A DNA stretch of 54,338 bases, taken from the NCBI GenBank assembly GCA_003254885.1, contig QANT01008191.1, positions 1 to 54,338 of the forward strand, written 5' to 3'. The number at the start of each line of letters is the position of its first letter. The stretch's first letter is position 1. Shown in pieces: positions 1 to 13,237 of this stretch. A program made the translations under genes and the position numbers. The notes below the pieces were generated by a model. The model worked only from the letters and a program-made list of their open reading frames with translations. It had not been told where the DNA came from and did no database searches. The DNA is from Purshia tridentata. Taxonomy: Eukaryota > Streptophyta > Magnoliopsida > Rosales > Rosaceae.

Positions 1-60
1 TCTTTTGTAAGAAGAATAATTTCTTTTTTAAAAAAGGTCAAAAAAACATATATAAATATT

Positions 61-299
61 TAAGGATGAAAATTGCAAATGGACAAAAACTCAAGGATNA
101 AAATTGCAAATGGACAAAAACTCAAGGATCAAAATTAGAAATGGACAAAAACCTAAGGACCAAAACTAGAATTTTGAAACTACGAGGACCAAATTTGTTT
201 TTGGAGTAAAACCCAAGGACTAAAATCAGAATTTTGAAACCACGAGGACCAAATTTTCTTTTGGAGTAAAACACAGGGACTAAAAACGTATTTAACCCA
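61..299. repeat. Degenerate tandem repeat of two unit sizes
   Basis: Two kinds of unit follow one another. From about 61 to 150 a unit of about 30 bp recurs three times, built around 'aaggat.aaaatt' and 'aaatggacaaaaac'. From 155 a 60-bp unit follows (155-214 and 215-274) with a partial third copy to 299. Each carries the phrases 'attttgaaac', 'acgaggaccaaatt' and 'ttggagtaaaac'. The last copy runs into 'gggactaaaaacgtattt'. The phrase resembles ends of dispersed plant repeats, but I cannot name a family. It contains the single n of the window (99). No gene overlaps it. Confidence 0.7.
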
Positions 300-1139
300 A
301 GAAAAATATTCTAAAACACATGAAAATAAATGAGAGTTGTTGAGATGAGGAGAGATACAAAGAAAATAGAGAACATAAACATTGAAAGTTTGGTATAAGA
401 TAACAACTTTAAGTAAGGTTAAATTTTTCTTAAAAATTGGCTTAAAATTAAAATATATCAAGAATTTGATTATTTTTTCTTCTTCTTTTTTTATTTGGGA
501 AAGGAGGAATTGCACTTGGGTGTATTGTAAATGATTCTATGGTCACTCCAAAAAATAAATAAATATGATTGAGCTTTACAATAACAAAACTATAGACAAA
601 CAAAAACAATAACATGATTTGAAATAAATTTTGATGTGTTTGATCATTTATAAATTTTCATTAGCAATATATACGTGAGTCTCACCATATAACAATATAT
701 ATACCATATGTATTTTAAAATAAAACCATATAAAACGGACACATATAATAATTTTCTCATAATTTATATAATTACATTGAGTTTAGCATATAAATTATTT
801 TGTTTGTTTCATTCAATTTATAAGATATCAAATTTGTCCAATATGTAATTTATTTTACTACATTTTAATCGATGTTGATTACAATAATATTTTTAAATAG
901 TTTATTTGCAATATTATTTATGATTAATCCTTTTTTATTTGATAAAAAAGAAAAAGAAATACCCAAACCGATTAAAGAGCTCGAAAGAGACGGACCTCAT
1001 AACTATTCGGTATTCACCGCCATGGAAGCTCACTTTTCCCACCTTATTTTCTTATCAACACAAACTGTGACTCATTGCTAATTGCATGTTATAAATAACA
1101 TTAAACAATTAAATAAAGATTACAAGTAAAACCAATATT
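300..1139. other. AT-rich intergenic spacer upstream of UPL3
   Basis: About 840 bp of AT-rich sequence without a supportable gene. Short open frames here have no recognisable motifs and sit in low-complexity sequence. It presumably contains the distal UPL3 promoter. I see no unambiguous TATA box. Confidence 0.6.
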
Positions 1140-1534
1140 TGTATAAAGTTCTCCTTCCCTTTCTTTTATTCCTTCGTCACTTTTTTTTAGGGTTTTCATT
1201 CAACGTTTCCTTCACTCTCTCCCTCACTCTACATCTCCCTAATCGAAATCGAACTGGAATTTCAATCCCAATTCACTGCAAAATCAGGGTTACGTTCAAT
1301 TAAGGGCTTTTAGGCTTTGTTTCGGTTCGGTAAATTGGTAGTGAAGAATCTAGGGTTTCAGATTGGGGGTTTTGGTTCTGTTCAGCTGAAAATTCATAAA
1401 GCTTGGATTTTTTTGTCGTTTTGGACTTCCAATTTCGCGCGCGCTCTGATATGCAGGGATAATCGGATCGGTTATGGTGTGATCGCCGCTCGGTGGCGAG
1501 CGAGGAATCGAATTGAGGGGGTTGGGGTTCTTGT
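1140..1534 (+). promoter_or_regulatory. UPL3 5' leader with two minimal upstream ORFs
   Basis: The stretch becomes pyrimidine-rich and then less AT-rich as it approaches the UPL3 start, as a leader would. Two very short upstream ORFs lie in it: ATG-CAG-GGA-TAA at 1451-1462 and ATG-GTG-TGA at 1474-1482. They end 72 and 52 bases before the main ATG. A possible 5'UTR intron (donor near 1330, acceptor 'gatatgcag' ending about 1456) would remove the first start codon but leave the second. The transcript start is not visible from sequence alone. Confidence 0.45.
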
Positions 1535-4500
1535 ATGGAAACTCGGAGCCGGAAGCGGGCGGAGGCCACCTCAGCAGCCCCTTCTTCATCGTCGTCTGGT
1601 CGCACCACTCGTTCCACCAAGCGCGCTCGTCTTTCCAGCACCAGCACCACCTCTTCTTTCTCGTCCGTTAACGCCGCCGCACCCGTCACGACCCGCTCTC
1701 GCGCCGCCTCTAGGACCCTTCACGACTCCGTTCCTGCACCTACCGCCGCCGCCGCCATGGATTCCACCAACGAATCGTCGGGCTCCCGCGGACGCCGCAA
1801 TAAGAATTCTGATAAGGATGGCTCGGATAAAGGCAAGGAGAAGGAGCACGAGGTTAGGGTTAGGGATAGGGAGAGGGAAAGAGATAGAGAGGCCGAGCGG
1901 AACCTTGGGTTGATTATGGATGGCGGAGGAAATGGGGATGACGATGACAATGACAGTGAAGGTGGTGTTGGGATTTTGCATCAGAATTTGAATTTGACTT
2001 CGGCGAGCAGTGCCCTTCAGGGACTTCTTAGGAAGATCGGTGCTGGGTTGGATGACCTGCTTCCGTCTTCGGCTATGGGTTCAGCTTCGTCGTCCCACCA
2101 GAGCGGGAGGCTAAAGAAGATTTTATCTGGGTTGCGAGCTGATGGGGAAGAAGGGAAGCAGGTCGAGGCTTTGACCCAGCTGTGTGAAATGCTTTCGATT
2201 GGTACCGAGGAGTCGCTCAGTACGTTTTCGGTGGATTCATTCGTGCCTGTGCTTGTGGGGTTGCTCAATCATGAGAGCAATCCGGATATTATGCTTCTTG
2301 CTGCCAGGGCACTTACTCATCTCTGTGATGTGCTTCCGTCATCTTGTGCTGCCGTTGTGCATTATGGTGCTGTTTCTTGCTTCTGCGCAAGACTTTTGAC
2401 AATAGAGTACATGGACTTGGCCGAGCAGGTTGTTCTTTACTGTGCATTAATTAATTTGATAGGTGGAAGATGAACAAAAATATTGATATTATTAACTGAG
2501 ATATTTAAATGTATATATGTCTCGTGTGCTGAATGCTACTTTAGTTGAAGCAACTGGTAGTCTGCAATTTTGCGATGTACTTTTTGTGTCCTGCGTTCTG
2601 ATAATTGCGGTTGTTATGATGCAACCAGTCACTGCAAGCTCTAAAGAAAATATCTCAGGAGCATCCAACTGCTTGTCTTCGAGCTGGTGCTCTTATGGCA
2701 GTGCTTTCTTATCTGGATTTTTTCTCCACAGGAGTGCAGGTAATCCAATTAGTGAAGTTTTCACTTTGTAGCGTGATTGGTATGATGAGAAAGGACTTTA
2801 TTTTGCACTTTTGAATTTCATCAACTGTTCCTATTTTTCAGCGTGTGGCATTATCAACCGCTGCGAATATGTGCAAGAAACTTCCTTCAGATGCAGCTGA
2901 CTTTGTGATGGAAGCAGTCCCATTATTGACAAACCTTCTGCAGTATCATGATGCAAAGGTAAGGTCATTTTTCCCTTAGTTTTAAAGTTAAAACCAGCAT
3001 ATCTATTTCTAGTTCTAGTTTTCTTTTCATGATGCGCCCTTTGTTTTTGTTGCAGGTTTTGGAGCATGCTTCTGTATGTCTGACACGAATTGCTGAAGCA
3101 TTTGCATCATCTCCTGACAAACTTGATGAACTATGTAACCATGGGCTAGTTACCCAATCTGCGTCCCTTATTTCCACCAGCAATACTGGAGGTGGACAGT
3201 CGTCCCTCAGTACACCTACTTATACAGTAAGTCCAATTTGTTTTTTAAAATTTTGATGCTTAAACATGAACACACACATGCACACTTATCCATGTATTGT
3301 GTATATGAGAGTTCCAATTTTGACTTGCAAATCATCCAGGGCTTAATCCGACTTCTTTCAACCTGCGCAAGTGGTTCTCCTTTAGGATCTAAAACTTTGC
3401 TTCTTCTTGGGATAAGTGGCATTCTTAAAGATGTTCTTTCAGGTTCCGGCATTTCTTCTAATACATCAGTTTCTCCTGCTTTAAGTAGGCCACCAGAGCA
3501 GGTAATTCATATGGATGCTTCATTATACCTTCTCAGTCTAATTATTCCAATTTTTAGTTTTTGATAGAAAACAGGCTTCATTGATAAAAGTCAAGAGTTA
3601 CAAAATTTTACCCTAGTCATGGACAAGAGGTCCAAAATGTAGCCAAAACCAAACAAACTTTGCCTATTACTTCCAAGATTTGAACAGATGGCTAAACTGA
3701 GCCTATTACATCCATTTTTGTTTGTGCAGATTGAAAAGTTCTGTATTAATTTATTTCTCTTCCTACCTGCCAACTCTAAGCTATATTCATCAGAACTGAA
3801 AGTTAATATCTTTTTTCTCCGTGTTTATGAACTTATGATATAGAATATGATAGTTTTTAGATGTGTTGGATATGGTGTTAGACAGCGCTGTTATGAAGTT
3901 TTCAGATATAAAATTGCAGTTGATACATTCAATGCATTTTTTGCCATCTGTAGTCTGTACGTGATAAAGTTTTCCAATCTTTAGTGAAAGCAGTTTTTTT
4001 GTCCATATGGTTTGTTATGCTTGGTTGAGTGAGGTTTTTATTTTTGTTTTTTATGTATATTTGTTCTTTGTAGTTGGTGAAAAATCTTTCTAGTTGATTG
4101 GTAAATCTAGTTCTTTGTCAACAAGGTTAGTTCATCCACTAGAGAGCATCAATACAGGGTTTGCAACCTAATGATGTGTACTGGACATTTAGACCCACAT
4201 GAAACTTTATGTGATCTATGGTACATGAGTTGTTTGTTTCTATAATTGCTTCAAGATTCCAATTAGAACTTATTGACTAGCCATTGTGTAGCTTGGTTCT
4301 CTGGACAGCTAAAAAGCAGCAAACTCAGATAGTTTGGAGTTTGTAAGTGGGTATCAAATTGTTGGTTGGTAGATGTTGCCTTTTCGGGTATTATATAGTT
4401 TTGTTGATTGTTGATGATTATGATTATAAAGTTCATATGTCAATCACTCTGCTTTTTATTATATAATAGTTGGTAATATATTTTGGTTATGCTTTATTTC

Positions 4501-7500
4501 ATCTTTATGATAAAAATTTTGGATTGTACTATTTTTTCAATCTTGCAATGATTCTTATTCCTATCTAAGTTCTTCTGTTGTTTTAATTCCACTGCCTAGA
4601 TCTTTGAGATTGTCAATCTAGCAAATGAGCTACTTCCTCCACTGCCACAAGGAACCATCTCCATTCCATCCAGCTTCAATATATTTATGAAAGGACCTGC
4701 TGTGAAAAAGTCATCTGCTACCGGTTCTGGGAAACAAGAAGACACAAATGGAATTGGTCCTGAGATTTCAGCTCGTGAGAAATTATTGAATGAGCAGCCT
4801 GGGCTTCTTCAGCAATTTGGAATGGATCTCCTTCCTGTTCTAATACAGGTCAGTTTTTGGCCTTCAGCTAAATTCTTGTTTTTTAATTGATGTGGTTGGT
4901 AAATGTTTTTTTTTCTGTACCTGTCAAGCAGATTTATGGATCTAGCGTAAATGGCCCTGTTCGCCACAAATGTCTATCAGTTATTGGGAAATTAATGTAC
5001 TTCAGCACTGCAGAGATGATACAGTCCCTATTAAGTGTGACAAATATTTCAAGGTATCCAATATTTCTTAACTAGATCTCTTGATATGGTGATACCTGAC
5101 CTGTACAGATACTAACTTGTATGCCATTAATTGATTCAATAGTTTCTTAGCCGGTGTTTTAGCATGGAAAGATCCACATGTCTTAGTTCCTGCTCTTCAA
5201 ATCGCTGAGATACTCATGGAGAAGCTTCCTGAGACTTTCTCAAAGGTGTTTGTCAGAGAAGGTGTGGTTCATGCTGTGGACCAACTCATCGTAGCTGGTA
5301 CCCCAAATTCTCTTCCTTCCCAAGTCTCTTCTGCTGAAAAGGATAATGATTCTGTGCCTGGGCCTGGAACATCATCACGTTCTAGGCGATATAGACGACG
5401 CAACAGTAACCCAAATCCAGATGGAAATTCAGTGGAAGAATCTAAGAATCCTGCGTCAGTAAATATTGGTTCACCTCCAAGTTCAGTGGAAATTCCAACT
5501 GTTAACTCGAGCCTTCGTATGGCTGTCAGTGCATGTGCGAAGGCTTTTAAAGACAAGTACTTCCCTTCGGATCCTGGGGCGGTTGAAGTTGGAGTTACAG
5601 ATGATCTATTACATTTAAAGAATCTCTGCATGAAGTTGAATGCTGGTGTTGATGACCAAAAAACAAAAGCAAAGGGAAAATCAAAAGCTTCTGGGTCTCG
5701 GTTGGTTGATAGTTCTGCAAATAAGGAAGAGTATTTGATTGGCGTGGTATCTGAGATGCTAGCTGAACTAAGCAAAGGGGATGGTGTATCCACTTTTGAG
5801 TTCATTGGTAGTGGTGTTGTTGCAGCTTTGCTGAACTATTTTTCTTGCGGGCACTTCTCCAAAGAGAGGATTTCAGAAGCTAATTTGCTCAAGCTTCGTA
5901 ACCAAGCGCTCAGAAGATTTAAGTCATTTGTTGCTGTTGCTCTTCCTTTCAGTGTTAACGAAGGACGTGTAGCACCTATGACTGTTCTGGTTCAGAAGCT
6001 CCAAAATGCTTTGTCATCTTTAGAGCGTTTCCCTGTCGTGCTGAGCCATTCATCTAGGTCATCTACTGGTAGTGCACGGCTCTCCTCTGGACTTAGTGCA
6101 TTATCTCAGCCCTTTAAGTTGCGTCTCTGTCGAGCACAAGGAGAGAAGGCTCTCCGAGACTATTCATCAAATGTTGTACTGATTGATCCATTAGCAAGCT
6201 TAGCTGCTGTTGAAGAGTTCCTTTGGCCTCGAGTTCAGCGAGGTGAATCTGGTCAGAAGCCTGCTGCATCTGCTGGAAACTCGGAATCCGGAACTACACC
6301 TACAGGAGCTGGTGCTTCGTCTCTGTCTACTTCAAATCCTGCTTCCACCAACCGTCGCCATTCAACTCGGTCCAGAACATCTGTGAATATAGGAGATGCT
6401 GCAAGGAGGGAACCATCTCAAGAGAAGAGCACGAGCTCATCAAAAGGGAAAGGCAAAGCTGTTTTGAAGCCTTCTCAAGAGGAAGCAAGAGGACCTCAAA
6501 CGAGAAATGCAGCTCGTAGGAGAGCAGCTATTGAAAAAGATGTTCAAATGAAACCTGTAAATGGGGACACTACTTCTGAGGTGTGTTACTGATACCAAAA
6601 TGACATCTGGAATCATGATTGAGACTGTTGCTGTTGTTTGGTTAAGCTCATGCTGACATACAATTCAATATTACATTTTACACTAATACAATGTCATCCT
6701 TTGTGTATCAGATGAAATGATCAATCTATTTTTCTCTGTTGAAAGAGAGAAAAATAGATTCTTCTGTTGACCTACATAAGAACATTCATGTTTGGCATTG
6801 GGGTTCGGATATAGATTCTGTTTGCATGTTCTTTTAGCGTGTTCATTGTTAAATTAAAAGTGTAAATTCTGTAGTGGTGTAAGTTATGTTAGTTCTTTTC
6901 TCTCAAAGTGGCCTTTGGTTGGTTGAAACTAATTTATAGGGTTTTTTGGGTATTTACGGCAACTGAACCTTGTTGTGACCAAGGGAACTTAGAACAGTAT
7001 GAGGGGTAAGGTAGTGCTTTAACTTTGGAGTTCTTGTGATGTAGGTTTCCTCCCTCCACCTTCTGCTCTTAATGCCAACATTTCTTCATTTGGGCTGCTT
7101 AGAGAATTTGTTAAGTTGGTTGGTTGTTTAACTTCTATAGATATCTTTGTTTCTTGATGTTATGTTGATAAACTAGACCTCTGTAGGGTTTAGATGGTCC
7201 AGTTACTCTATATTTAGCTTTTCTTTTGATAGTTTTGCGCCATTTCTGCATTTATTTTCCTGTCAGTCATTATTTTCTGTTCTCTGTAGGATGAGGAATT
7301 GGATATATCGCCCGTTGAGATTGATGATGCATTGGTTATTGAAGACGACGATATCTCGGATGATGAAGATGATGACCATGATGATGTATGTTATCTGAGT
7401 CTTATACTTTTTATTATCGAGGGTGGGAGTTAGTGGACGTCACACTTTTAACTATTGTACTCTTTTGGTATTGTGGGTTGTCTTCAGGTTCTCAGAGATG

Positions 7501-10500
7501 ACTCTCTTCCTGTTTGCATGCCGGACAAAGTACATGATGTGAAATTGGGGGACTCAGCTGAGGATACTACTGTAGCTTCAGCAACAAGTGACAGCCAGAC
7601 TAACCCAGCTTCTGGTTCTAGTAGCAGAGCCGCTACAGTTAGAGGCTCGGATTCTGCTGATCATAGGAGTAGTAATTCTTATGGTTCAAAGGGTGCAATG
7701 TCGTTTGCTGCTGCTGCCATGGCTGGACTTGGATCGGCTAGCAGGGGTATCAGGGGAGGCAGAGATCGACAAGGACGTCCTCTTTTTGGGAGCGCTAGTG
7801 ATCCTCCAAAGTTGATCTTTACTTCTGGTGGGAAGCAGCTTAATAGGCATTTGACTATCTATCAGGCCATTCAGAGACAGCTTGTGCTTGATGAGGATGA
7901 TGATGAGAGGTATGCTGGCAGTGATTTCATATCCAGTGATGGTAGCAGGCTGTGGAGTGATATTTACACTATCACATACCAGAGGGCAGACAGTCAAGCT
8001 GATAGGGCATCAGTTGGAGGAACAAGTTCTACAACTCCACCAAAAGCTAACAAATCTGGATCTGCTTCCAATTCTAATTCCGAGTCCCACTTGCATCGAA
8101 TGTCACTTCTGGATAGCATTTTGCAAGGGGAACTTCCTTGTGATCTGGAAAAATCTAATCCTACTTATAATATATTGGCACTACTACGTGTGCTAGAGGG
8201 CTTGAATCAGCTTGCACCTCGTCTGCGAGCTCAGATAGTTTCTGACAGTTTTTCTGAGGGGAAAATCTCAAATTTGGATGACTTGAGTACAACTGGTGCT
8301 AGGGTTTTTCCTGAGGAATTTATTAACAGCAAACTCACTCCCAAATTAGCCCGACAAATTCAAGATGCCCTTGCATTGTGCAGTGGGAGTCTTCCCTCTT
8401 GGTGTTACCAGTTGACAAAAGCATGTCCATTTTTGTTTCCTTTTGAGACTCGAAGACAGTATTTCTACTCAACTGCTTTTGGATTGTCTCGTGCTTTAAA
8501 CCGTCTTCAGCAGCAGCAGGGTGCTGATGGTCATGGATCAGCAAATGAACGTGAGGTCAGAGTTGGGAGATTGCAGCGCCAGAAAGTCCGTGTCTCCCGA
8601 AACCGAATTTTGGATTCCGCTGCAAAAGTAATGGAGATGTATTCCAGCCAAAAATCTGTGCTTGAAGTAGAATATTTTGGTGAAGTAGGCACTGGGTTGG
8701 GTCCTACGCTTGAGTTCTACACACTTTTAAGTCATGACCTACAAAAAGTCAGACTTGGCATGTGGAGATCAAATTCTTCAGTGGAGAAATCATCAATGGA
8801 TATTGATGGAGATGATCAAAAAGATGGGAAAAGCAATGGTGACATTGTTCAAGCTCCTCTTGGCTTGTTCCCTCGTCCCTGGCCTCCAAATGCCGTTGCT
8901 TCTGATGGTAGCCAATTTTCAAAAGTCATCGAGTATTTTCGGCTGGTCGGGCGTGTGATGGCAAAGGCTCTTCAAGATGGGCGGCTATTGGACTTACCAC
9001 TATCAACAGCATTTTATAAACTTTTGCTTGGTCAAGTAAGCCATTCTCACAATAGAACCTTTTTCATTTCACCTGGTTGGGTTTGATTGTTATTGTAATT
9101 TCAATGTTATTGATCTGGATTCCGCTAAAATGGGTTTGATCTAGACATGGAGCCTCTTTTTCTTTTTATGGTTTTCCATCAGGACCTTGATTTGCATGAT
9201 GTTCTTTCCTTTGATGCTGAGCTTGGAAAGACTTTGCAAGAATTACGTAACCTTGTTTACCGGAAACTATATCTAGAATCAAATGGTGACAATTGTGATC
9301 CCATTGCTGAATTGCGTTTCCGTGGGGCTCCAATCGAGGATCTCTGCTTGGACTTTACACTTCCTGGTTATCCAGATTATGTGTTGAAACCTGGAGATGA
9401 AAATGTAAGAAAAGCACCTTGTGGTGCATCCATATTTTCTGAGCCTTTATTTTGATCTTTTGTTTCTGCTGTGGTTACAAAGATGTTTCTAACATACTTT
9501 TAAATTCCAGGTTGATATCAATAACTTGGAGGAGTACATATCTTTGGTTGTTGATGCTACAGTTAAGACTGGAATAATGCGACAAATGGAAGCTTTTAGA
9601 GCAGGGTTCAATCAGGTTAAGTCTTTGATCATTACTGAATTGTAATTTAAATAAAATCATTTCCTTTTTGGCCAAGAAAAATAAAATCATTTTATATTTG
9701 AAATTTTCATATGATGAACTTGCGTGTAGGCCTTGTGTTGTTGTAATATCTTTCAATTCCATTCCAATGTCTTGTTGCCATTTTAATTAATATGCATGAT
9801 TTTATCAAATTATTGGACTCTGCAAATGAGTTTCTCATTCTTTCTTTAATATTGAATAATCTAACCTGTTTCTGACCCCAAAAAAAAAACCTAGCCTGGT
9901 GTTAAGTAGGCAGCAGGACCAGGCCTCTCACTGTAATTATATTTTGTTCTGGTATCTACTGTAATTTTTTTTTTTCTATGGCTCTCTATCTCCAAACCTG
10001 GTATTGCGTTTTTTATTTTGTTATCATTTCACATTCTCTTCTACGTTGTCACTCTTGGCACTTCTGTGTTCTATTTTCTCCTATGTCCAATACTAACACC
10101 TGTGCTTATGTACTACATGAATATCAGGTCTTTGACTTATCATCTTTACAAATATTTACTCCACATGAGTTGGACCATCTGCTTTGTGGCCGCAGAGAGT
10201 TGTGGGAGGTAAATTTTGTACTTCGTTAAATCACACTACTTTAATATTTAATGATATCATGTTTATTTCATTTGTTTTGAATCTATGCAGGTTGAGACCC
10301 TTTCTGATCACATAAAGTTTGATCATGGATACACTGCCAAGAGCCCTGCAATACTTAATGTAAGTTCTTGTTCTATATATTGAAGGGATTGCTTTGGAGT
10401 TGGAGATGCATATTCTGTTTTTATCTTATGGTGTCTTGTTTATAATGTTTTTAGCTTCTTGAAATTATGGGCGAGTTCACACCAGAGCAGCAGCGCGCTT

Positions 10501-11105
10501 TTTGCCAGTTTGTTACTGGTGCACCTAGGCTTCCACCTGGTGGTTTGGCAGTGCTTAATCCAAAACTGACCATTGTGAGAAAGGTATGGTACTGCAATTG
10601 ATTTAGACTCGGCTGTTGTCTGTTTTGGAATTGTGTTTCTTATGTGAATGCGTGTGAGATAGCTGCTTTGTATGATATCCTAAAATTGAGGATTTGTTTT
10701 TTGGGCATTTTAAAAGTTATATGGAATGATAACTTGACAGTGTATATAGTACATTATGTTTGTACAATAGTGAGTTAATGTTTTCAGTGTATGGTGCAGC
10801 ATTCTTCAACTGCAAATAATACAGCATCCAATGGGACTGGGGTTTCAGAGTTGGCAGATGATGATCTGCCAAGTGTCATGACATGCGCCAATTACCTGAA
10901 GCTTCCTCCTTACTCCACCAAGGTATTATTGTATTTGGTTAATTAATGCAGTGTGATCTCAAGTCTTTATTGCTTGAAATGATATATAATTTGTGGGGGC
11001 TGTGGGTGATGAGTGTTGGTGGTGGTGTTGTTTAAACAGGAAATTATGTACAAGAAACTACTCTATGCAATCAGTGAAGGGCAGGGATCCTTTGATTTGT
11101 CATGA
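1535..11105 (+). CDS. UPL3: HECT-type E3 ubiquitin-protein ligase UPL3 (KAKTUS)
   Basis: HECT E3 ligase: takes ubiquitin from an E2 onto its own cysteine and passes it to substrates. In Arabidopsis UPL3 restrains trichome endoreduplication. Coding exons: 1535-2428, 2629-2739, 2842-2958, 3056-3226, 3340-3501, 4600-4848, 4932-5053, 5143-6580, 7290-7385, 7488-9035, 9183-9404, 9511-9615, 10128-10208, 10291-10359, 10455-10583, 10800-10922, 11040-11105. The product is 1900 aa (Arabidopsis about 1888). A low-complexity Ser/Arg/Asp-rich N terminus leads into armadillo-like repeats (about 180-700), an acidic patch in exon 9 ([10 protein letters not shown]) and the C-terminal HECT domain. The catalytic cysteine is in '[14 protein letters not shown]', about Cys1867, 33 residues from the end. 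The chosen ATG gives the conserved [10 protein letters not shown] start. Intron 5 (3502-4599) and intron 8 (6581-7289) are the longest and hold nothing recognisable. Exon phases all agree, and I see no break. Confidence 0.97.
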
Positions 11106-13237
11106 GATTTTGGGACTAGCCATATTGATCTATCGATCCGTGTATATTACATCAGAACAATCAGGATTGTTTGTCTTTTGCTTACAATTAAATTAGCCTT
11201 TGGATGATTTTGACGTTGAAAGTGGCATTCCTACTTCTACTCAAGTAATGGCTTCTCATTGGTGCAGTTCTAAACTTATCAACATTGTCGAGGTCAGTTC
11301 TTATTTTTTCGCAATTCTTATGGAGGTGAAATAACGGTGCCTGTTTGGCATGCAACATTGGCCTTCCATTTATTTTTCATGGCCTACTCACATTGCTTTG
11401 TTGTGCTTTTCTGGGATTATTTACTTATGCTTCTGAAAACTCAATCAAATTCTGTTCAGGTTGGATCGACACAATTTTAAGCTGTAAAGAGAATTTTCCG
11501 AGAGGGCCGTTTCAGACGCCAGGGACTGTAAATAAATAGGAATTCTTGATTTTTTGTTTCTTTTCCTTTTTGGGTCTTAATAGGCTGGTAGAATATACAT
11601 GTATGGCGTAAAATTATGAAAGGGGAAAACAAACGTCTGAAATATTTTTATGCCTTCTAATTTATTATATTTCTGATTTAGCTTCAAATTTGTTCAATTT
11701 CTCTTTTTGAATTGCATCCTGTTGAATCAAATAACTTTTTAACTGTTAAGCTCGTTTACTTTAATATATCACATGTGGAGTTTTGCTAAGTGAACCATTA
11801 ATTTGAATAATCCATTTTTAGATGACTTAAAAGCGATTAAAATGACCCAAGTTATGACGGTAAATGATTAATGGTCTTTAATGCGGACCTCATATTTGGT
11901 CGTCATTATTTTACAATTAGTTGGCTGCCAATGTTTAATCCTAGTGTTATTAAACAATTTAAACCCTAATTTTTTTTTCTCTAGGATTAAATCCTATAAT
12001 TCGTTTTCTTTTTGAAAAAAAAATATGATATGTGGATGATTTGGGTTTGGAGAGCATACTTCAGGGAATAATAAATAGAAGCTCTCATCAGTCTTAAATA
12101 AATCCAATGGGGATCTAAAAGACTAAAATATCTCCGAAAAAGAGGTTACATGACTCAACACTTGATACTTGAAGACGGAAAATTTAATAAAATTTGATGG
12201 CGGTCTAATATTGCAAACAATTATAAATTAAGTTGATCAAGTATCAGTTGATTTTGATTTAATGAGCATGATTCATGACGATACACACACATAAAAGACC
12301 ACATTGTCAAGGTTTATTGAGCAAATATAATTTAATGATCTATACTGTTCGGATGAGTCTATTTGTACCCACAAATTGACTTATCCACCCCCCCACAAAA
12401 AAACAAATCTGACAAGAGGCAGTGCCTCTCTTTGTACCTGTCCCACATTACCAAAATGGAATAGTTCTCCCTAGAGATGATCATCCCTGTAGGATGTATA
12501 TGGATGGTCGAAGAAAGTGGTAAGTAAAACATTATTGGAGAGAAAGTATGATGTCTCATTTTAGTGTCACAATTAAAAAGTGTAAATAACATTGATGCAG
12601 GGCCTAAAATCTTGCCGGATGAACATTTTTTTGAGTGCTTCCATTACCTAGTCAAACTTGGGGCAATCAGTGTAATTAACTGTACAGTTGATGAAATGAG
12701 GCTACCACAGCTCAAAGCCACATGCCTAAGAAAACTTAAATAACATAATTGTTGTCATACTTGGATGGTACCCATAGTGGAAAAAAAATATCAGCAAAAC
12801 ATTTGAGAATAGTTTGCTTTGCTTACTAGTTACTATCAAATTGAGAAGAAAGAAACAGCTCCAAAATCACTTCAAGAAGAGTCAGAAAGATTTTAAGGGG
12901 AAAAATAGATTAGTGCTTCAAAAGAATATGGAACAGTTGCCTGCAGAGCAACTTGGGAAGAACTTGCATTAAAAAAAGAAAAAAATGATGACTGACTGAC
13001 TGACTGACTGAGTCAGTTTGTATATTTTATGAATGAACTGATAGTCTGATAGAAGCTGGATACATAAATTTGAGTGCTGAATTACTACAAAGAAAAAAAA
13101 TTTGTGCTTTTGGGATCCCAAGTTTCTACTTGGCCATTTCCAACAATCATAATTAGCTTTAGCTGTCGGATCTTTAATTCAATTCAAGATGACAACCACC
13201 CAAAAGTTTAATCTCATCATCAACACTATCTAACCCT
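11106..13237. other. UPL3 3' region and convergent spacer to the beta-galactosidase gene
   Basis: The UPL3 3'UTR probably runs to about 11.6-11.7 kb. The DNA turns AT-rich after 11530, where an 'aataaa'-like hexamer occurs ('gtaaataaat'). The rest is AT-rich spacer between two convergent genes. A short (GACT)n microsatellite lies at about 12988-13010. I see no gene; the open frame at 12359-12592 on the minus strand has no motif. Confidence 0.55.
12988..13010. repeat. (GACT)n microsatellite
   Basis: Five consecutive GACT/ACTG tetramers followed by 'agtcag', about 230 bp beyond the stop codon of the convergent beta-galactosidase gene. It is a simple sequence repeat with no visible function. 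Confidence 0.9.

Noticed and set aside
1853-1866. Telomere-like 'ttagggttaggg' sequence
   Set aside because: It lies in the UPL3 coding exon and encodes Arg/Val/Asp-rich low complexity. The plant telomere unit is TTTAGGG, and there is no longer array.
5269-5805. 178-codon open frame antisense to UPL3 exon 8
   Set aside because: It is the shadow of a long, well-conserved coding exon with no promoter, splice context or protein signature of its own.
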